From Wurfbainia villosa (Eukaryota; Streptophyta; Magnoliopsida; Zingiberales; Zingiberaceae), in NCBI GenBank assembly GCA_025175895.1, contig CM046007.1, forward strand, positions 29,097,913 through 29,161,912: a DNA stretch of 64,000 nucleotides, read 5' to 3'. The notes beneath the pieces are model-generated. The model worked only from the letters and a program-made list of their open reading frames with translations. It did no database searches and was not told where the DNA came from. The position numbers were made by a program, and so were the translations under genes. Shown here piece by piece: positions 59,817-64,000 of this stretch. Position 1 is the stretch's first letter. Every line of letters starts with the position of its first letter.

Positions 59817-61850
59817 ATGCATTCTCTCCTTCAACAACTGCTAGGAGCACACCGTCAAGGGTCTAGGCGAAGCAAAGGTCAACAGACTACAACGACTCCA
59901 CTTTCGTCCCTTACTTCATCTTCATCCGCCCCCGCCGTCCTTGCTCCGGGATCCACTTATCCTTTTCATTCCTCCGCAACTTCCTCCCCCCTGGCATCAC
60001 ATACACCCAACGCAGACCTTCTACCGTTGTTGTCCTCTCTTCCTTCTTCTTTAGTACCACCGATAAACCCTAGCTCACTTGTCTCTTCGCCTTCTACCCT
60101 GGGCGTTCATAAGTTACCCCCTTCTTTTTTACAGAATCAAGCTGAATTGAGGGGCGCATCACACCCATGCATGCAAGCGGAGAATATTCTCCCTCCTGAT
60201 CTTTCTCCTCCCTCAGAGCTCCCATCAACATTAGGATCCATTTCAACTGCAACTCCTTTGTCTTCACCCTCACATCCTCTGCTCACCTCCCCGTTGCCTT
60301 CCCCGTCCATCCAAAGCTCGGGAAGTGTTTCTCCTCAACCGAGTATAGACCATGACTCCGACATTCTTCCCCCTGCTAGTGAAGAACCCTTCATCCCAGT
60401 GTTCCCCTCGGCCACCGACTTTTCGCCCCTTTTATCACCTCTCCATACACCCTCCTTACCCGTTACCTTACCGGGCTGATTATCCCCTGCAGATTCATCT
60501 TCCCCTGTCAGACAGCAGGTGATGTCTGACCTTCTGCCACCGCCATCCCTTTCCCCTTTTTCTTTCCCAATTTCTTCAAGCCTACTGACAAAGGCTCTGT
60601 TTGTAGCTCCCTCAACACATCCTGCTGTCTCCATACCCTATTCCCCTCCTTTGAACATCACCCTTCCTCTCCCTGGATCAACAACACAATCTACTGCCCC
60701 AACTCCTTTCCAACCCATTATGAGCGAACCTTCTCCTTTAGTAGCCTCTATCCCCTCTTCTTCCTCTAGCCGGGCTGCTCAAATCCTCAACTTGGCAGAG
60801 CTAGTTCCGAGGATGGAAGGCCTGTGCCATGTTTTAGAACCGGTGAGTTCCTTTAATTGACTTTGTTGGTTTCCCCTCCCTAACAATTTCTTCTTCATTG
60901 GTGGCCCACAGGCATTAGTAAATTACCAAGAACTAGAGCGTTCTTTCGCACAATACCGAGCTCAGTTTCTGCAGTAGATCCAACAATATTTGGAGGATCA
61001 AACCACTGCCAAGGACCGGGAGCATCTTTTATTGCAAGAACTGGCACACTGGCAGGATCAACTAGTCGAGGCTCATCGCTAACAGCAGGAGGATGCTGGG
61101 ACCATAGCGGCATTGTGGGCGCAACAACAAACACATACTGAACTCCTATCCACTCTTCAAAGTACCCAGCAGGAGGATGCCAACAAAATAGCTTCCACAT
61201 TCCAAGAATTGGCTAGTTATCAGGAACAGCTAGCTGAAATCCTCCACGAGAGGTAGAAAGATGCTGAAACCATAGCCGACCTTTAAGCTCGACATCAAAG
61301 GGACACAGACAAAATAGCTGACCTCCGCACACAACTATGCAAGGAGGTATAAGAAAACTCCTCCTTAATAACATCTAGGGCGCACGCTCACGCCTGAATA
61401 TGCAGGCAGGAAGCCTCCCTTCAGGAACTGGGCAATGAAATTGTCTGCACCAGATCTCATACGGAAGCCGTGGAAGGGATTTTCGCCTCCATGTGCCAAG
61501 ACATGATGGAGATGACAAGGGTCCTACAGTAGGATCACACTTCCCAGGTTGATGACATATCCACTTTGGTCGATGCCATTATTTAGATATCTCACCGCTA
61601 CTATGAAATGCGTCAATCCCTTAGAGAACATCAAGAAAACTGCCGCAGGTCCCATCAAGATCGTCGCTTTGATGACCCAAGCCAATGAGAGCGTCTGATA
61701 GCTCTGATGCGGGCTACTTTCTAGGATGGATTTAATGAAGCAGTTCGACAATACGCCGATCAAGGGTTGCCTCCTGCTAACCAGCCCGCGCTCTTTCTGC
61801 ATTGGGAGGTCGACTTCAGGCATTATCCTCCAGACCATTTCAAATTATAA
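59817..61850 (+). pseudogene. Antisense aORF 4 of element F, three exons, serine/proline-rich with coiled coil
   Basis: ATG 59817. Exons as read 59817-60842, 60912-61346 and 61410-61850, joined in phase 0 at both GT-AG introns (first donor GTGAGT), about 634 codons. Stops at 60477 and several in exons 2 and 3 disable this copy. First half: serine/threonine/proline-rich low complexity. Second half: glutamine-rich coiled coil, ending HWEVDFRHYPPDHFKL. The first intron interrupts the same place as the second intron of aORF 1 (CHVLEP|ALVNYQ against CRYLAE|AVKACN), so they are probably related, but aORF 4 lacks the N-terminal domain of aORF 1. It ends 220 bp from the end of pol, transcribed towards it. 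Function unknown. Confidence 0.65.
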
Positions 61851-62069
61851 TTTATGGCATTGCTCTGAGACGACTATTGTTAAGGGATGCTGATCACCAC
61901 ATGTCATTCCTTCCTTATTTTAATTTTCTTTATTCTGTAAGAGGGGAGTTATTTTTGATGCCAATGATTCACCACCTATGTTTGTGTTCCTCATACACCC
62001 GATAATATGTTGAACTTCACGTGTATTTCATAAGGAACATACCGAACTCTTTCCTTCAACCATCTCTTC

Positions 62070-64000
62070 TTACACTGTATAAAAGTATTTCAAATGTACA
62101 ACGTTCCAGGGCCGAGGGAATTCCTTGCCCTGATTGTCTTTTAAATAATAAGTCGATCCCGCCACACGACGCGTAACCACGTAGGGTCCTTCCCAATTCG
62201 GAGCTAACTTCTCCGGATCTCCTGTAGGGTTGACTTTGCATAACACTAGATCCTCTTCTTGAAATCTTCGGGGCATCACCCTTTTGTTTAAGGCTTGCTG
62301 CACTCTCTGCTTATAAAATTCTGCTCGTCTCTGTGCTTGTTCCCGCTTCTCCTCCAGCAAATCCACTTCGGTTCCTCGGATGATTTGGTTCTGCTCAGGC
62401 TCGTAGGCTTCAATTCGAGCACTGCTCAGCAGGGCTTCCACAGGGATAATAGCTTCCGTTCCGTACACCAAGCTAAAAGGGGTTTCCCCCGTCGCCGTTT
62501 TAGGAGTAGTTCAGTAAGCCCATAAGATCCCTAGCAGTTCATCCACCCAATTCCCCCTCTAAGCACCTAGTTTAGTCTTTAACCCTTGAATGAGGATTCT
62601 ATTAGTCACCTCTACCTGCCCATTAGCCTGAGGGTGGGGTACGGAGGTGAAGGCATGCTGAATATTGAGACTTTGACACCATTCTCTGATTTTCTTTCCC
62701 TTAAAATTTTGCCCATTGTCACTGACCAACCTCCTTGGGATTCTATACCGGCAGATAATATTCTTCCATAAAAACTGGATTATTGCATTTTCAGTGATTT
62801 TAGCGAGGGGCTCTGCTTCCACCCACTTGGAGAAGTAATCTACTTCCACTAATAAAAATTTCTTCTATAAGGGTGCCATAGGCATGAGACCCACTATATC
62901 CATTTCCCACTGATCAAAGGGACAGGAAGAAATGATAGCTTTCATCAGCTCAGCCGGTCGCTCAGATCGATTGCTGTGCTTTTGACAAGCTGAACAAATC
63001 TGCACTATACGAGTTGCATCTTACTGAAGAGTGGGTCAAAAGTACCCAGCCAATAATACTTTCCTCGCTAAGGCTCTTCCTCCCAGATGGTTACTGCAAC
63101 AACCCTCGTGTATTTCCTGGAGTACCCATTCAGAATCTTCCTTTCCGAAGCATTTCAATAGGGGACGTCCAAAAGACGTCTTATATAGGACCCCATCCAC
63201 AATGGTGAACCGCTTTGCTCTGGCCGTTAAAACAGATGTCGCTCCTCTCTCTTCTGGGGCCTTCCCTTGCTGCAAATATGTCATGATGTTAGTTCTCCAA
63301 TCAAGGATCTGATCAATTCTTGGTACTGCCTCCTCCACATCATATACTACCAGGGAACTGGGAACTTCCACGGAGACTGCCCCAGGTTGCTTCACCCCTT
63401 CCAAAGCGCTAGCTAGCCGAGCTAATTCGTCTACCTTCCGGTTATTTTCTCTTGGAATCTGCTGTAGAAGGACTTGCTGAAAATGAGCCTTTTCTTTTTC
63501 AAAAGCCATCAAATATTTCTGCAATATTTCTTCCCGAACCACAAAAGCACCCTGGAGCTGTGATACCGTCAATTGGGAATCTGAATGGATCGTGATAGAA
63601 GTTGCCCCCACGGCTCTAGCGGCTTGCAACCCGACTAGGATGGCTTCATATTTGGCTTCATTATTAGATGCCCGATATCCAAGGCGGATGGCTATGCGAG
63701 TTTCTTCTTTTTCAGGGGATATCAACAGTACTCCCACTCCACTGCCCGTAGATCCAGAAGACCCATTTACAAAGACATTCCATGCCTCCTTTTTTTCTCC
63801 TTTATCAGCCGAGCTATTTGCCAAACCAACAGGTACCTCTGCCAGAAAATCTGCTAAAGCCTGAGCCTTTACAGCTGTTCGGGGATGGTAGTGAATGTTA
63901 TACTCACTTAGTTCCACAACCCACTTGACGAGCCTCCCTGAAAAATTAGGCTTAGTCACCACCTTACCTAGTTCACTGTGAGTCAACACGTTGATTGGAT
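62070..64000 (-). pseudogene. Element F pol: RNase H, archaeal-type RNase H and integrase, running off the right edge
   Basis: One minus-strand frame from the edge to 62070 with five stops (near 63047, 63032, 62868, 62557 and 62510). In order: the end of the first RNase H (SEYNIHYHPRTAVKAQALADF), the second RNase H of archaeal type (WNVFVNGSSGSTGSGVGVLL, YRASNNEAKYEAILVGLQAA, IHSDSQL), the integrase HHCC region (EIHEGCCSNH...ICSACQKH), catalytic residues in WEMDIVGL, VSDNGQNF and NGQVEVTNR, then the C-terminal domain (LVYGTEAIIPVEAL, DLVLCKVNPTGDPEKLAPNWEGPYVV). The order and second RNase H identify a Tat-type gypsy element. No chromodomain, as expected. Reverse transcriptase and gag lie outside the window. 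Confidence 0.92.

Larger units (their letters stand above)
44299..64000 (-). mobile_element. Element F: Tat-type Ty3/gypsy element with antisense genes, interrupted by element E
   Basis: Minus-strand pol at the right edge has an archaeal-type second RNase H and an integrase, which is the Tat (Ogre/Retand/Grande) signature. Downstream of pol, on the opposite strand, are gene-like units, one with a domain that I associate with the additional open reading frames of Tat elements. Between them are tandem repeats, also described in Retand. Element E (49735-58383) sits inside these repeats with duplication ATATC. The left limit is arbitrary: no LTR of F was recognised, and its 5' part lies beyond 64000. 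That the units at 44876-48733 belong to the same element rests on the repeats continuing across E. Confidence 0.7.

Overview
This is nuclear DNA from a flowering plant. The only recognisable host gene is CHUP1, which is plant-specific, and almost everything else is nested LTR retrotransposon sequence with plant-type initiator-Met primer sites (TGGTATCAGAGC). The transposon load suggests a large-genome species, possibly a monocot, but the sequence alone does not settle the lineage.

Layout. (1) 1-2232: minus-strand gag fragment and LTR of an element (G) that runs off the left edge. (2) 2259-28612: plus-strand gag-only LTR element A. It is split by a Ty3/gypsy element B (4736-24156), which is itself split by a minus-strand Ty1/copia element C (9186-18767). 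This is a three-level nest in which all three insertions have readable boundaries and target-site duplications. (3) 28949-35826: element D, a second member of the gag-only family of A. (4) 35827-42900: the host island. It holds a tRNA-derived SINE with a perfect 16-bp target duplication (37051-37306) and, on the minus strand, a complete nine-exon CHUP1 gene (41114-37542, about 960 codons). (5) 42951-43642: a small TRIM element with paired 198-bp LTRs, inside an older decayed LTR. (6) about 44300-64000: a large Tat-type Ty3/gypsy element F. Its pol lies on the minus strand at 62070-64000 and runs off the right edge. Downstream of pol, on the opposite strand, lie four gene-like units (44876-47103, 47572-48036, 48455-48733, 59817-61850), two of them with spliceable introns. 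The middle of F holds 60-bp and 150-bp tandem repeats, into which a SIRE-type copia element E (49735-58383, duplication ATATC) has inserted.

None of the retrotransposons looks autonomous as read. A and D have gag but no pol, B has lost most of pol, C has frameshifts around its YVDD motif, E has a broken protease/integrase region, and F pol has five stops. Several have closely similar LTR pairs, so some probably moved recently using enzymes from elsewhere.

The most unusual signals are the multi-gene, intron-containing antisense cluster of element F; the pol-less gag-only family (A, D and probably G) with arrays of short inverted repeats in its LTRs; and short patches where paired LTRs lose homology, often with the palindrome CAGTCGACTG in one copy and CGATCG in the other. 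All coordinates and splice sites were read by eye; no alignment or database search was run.
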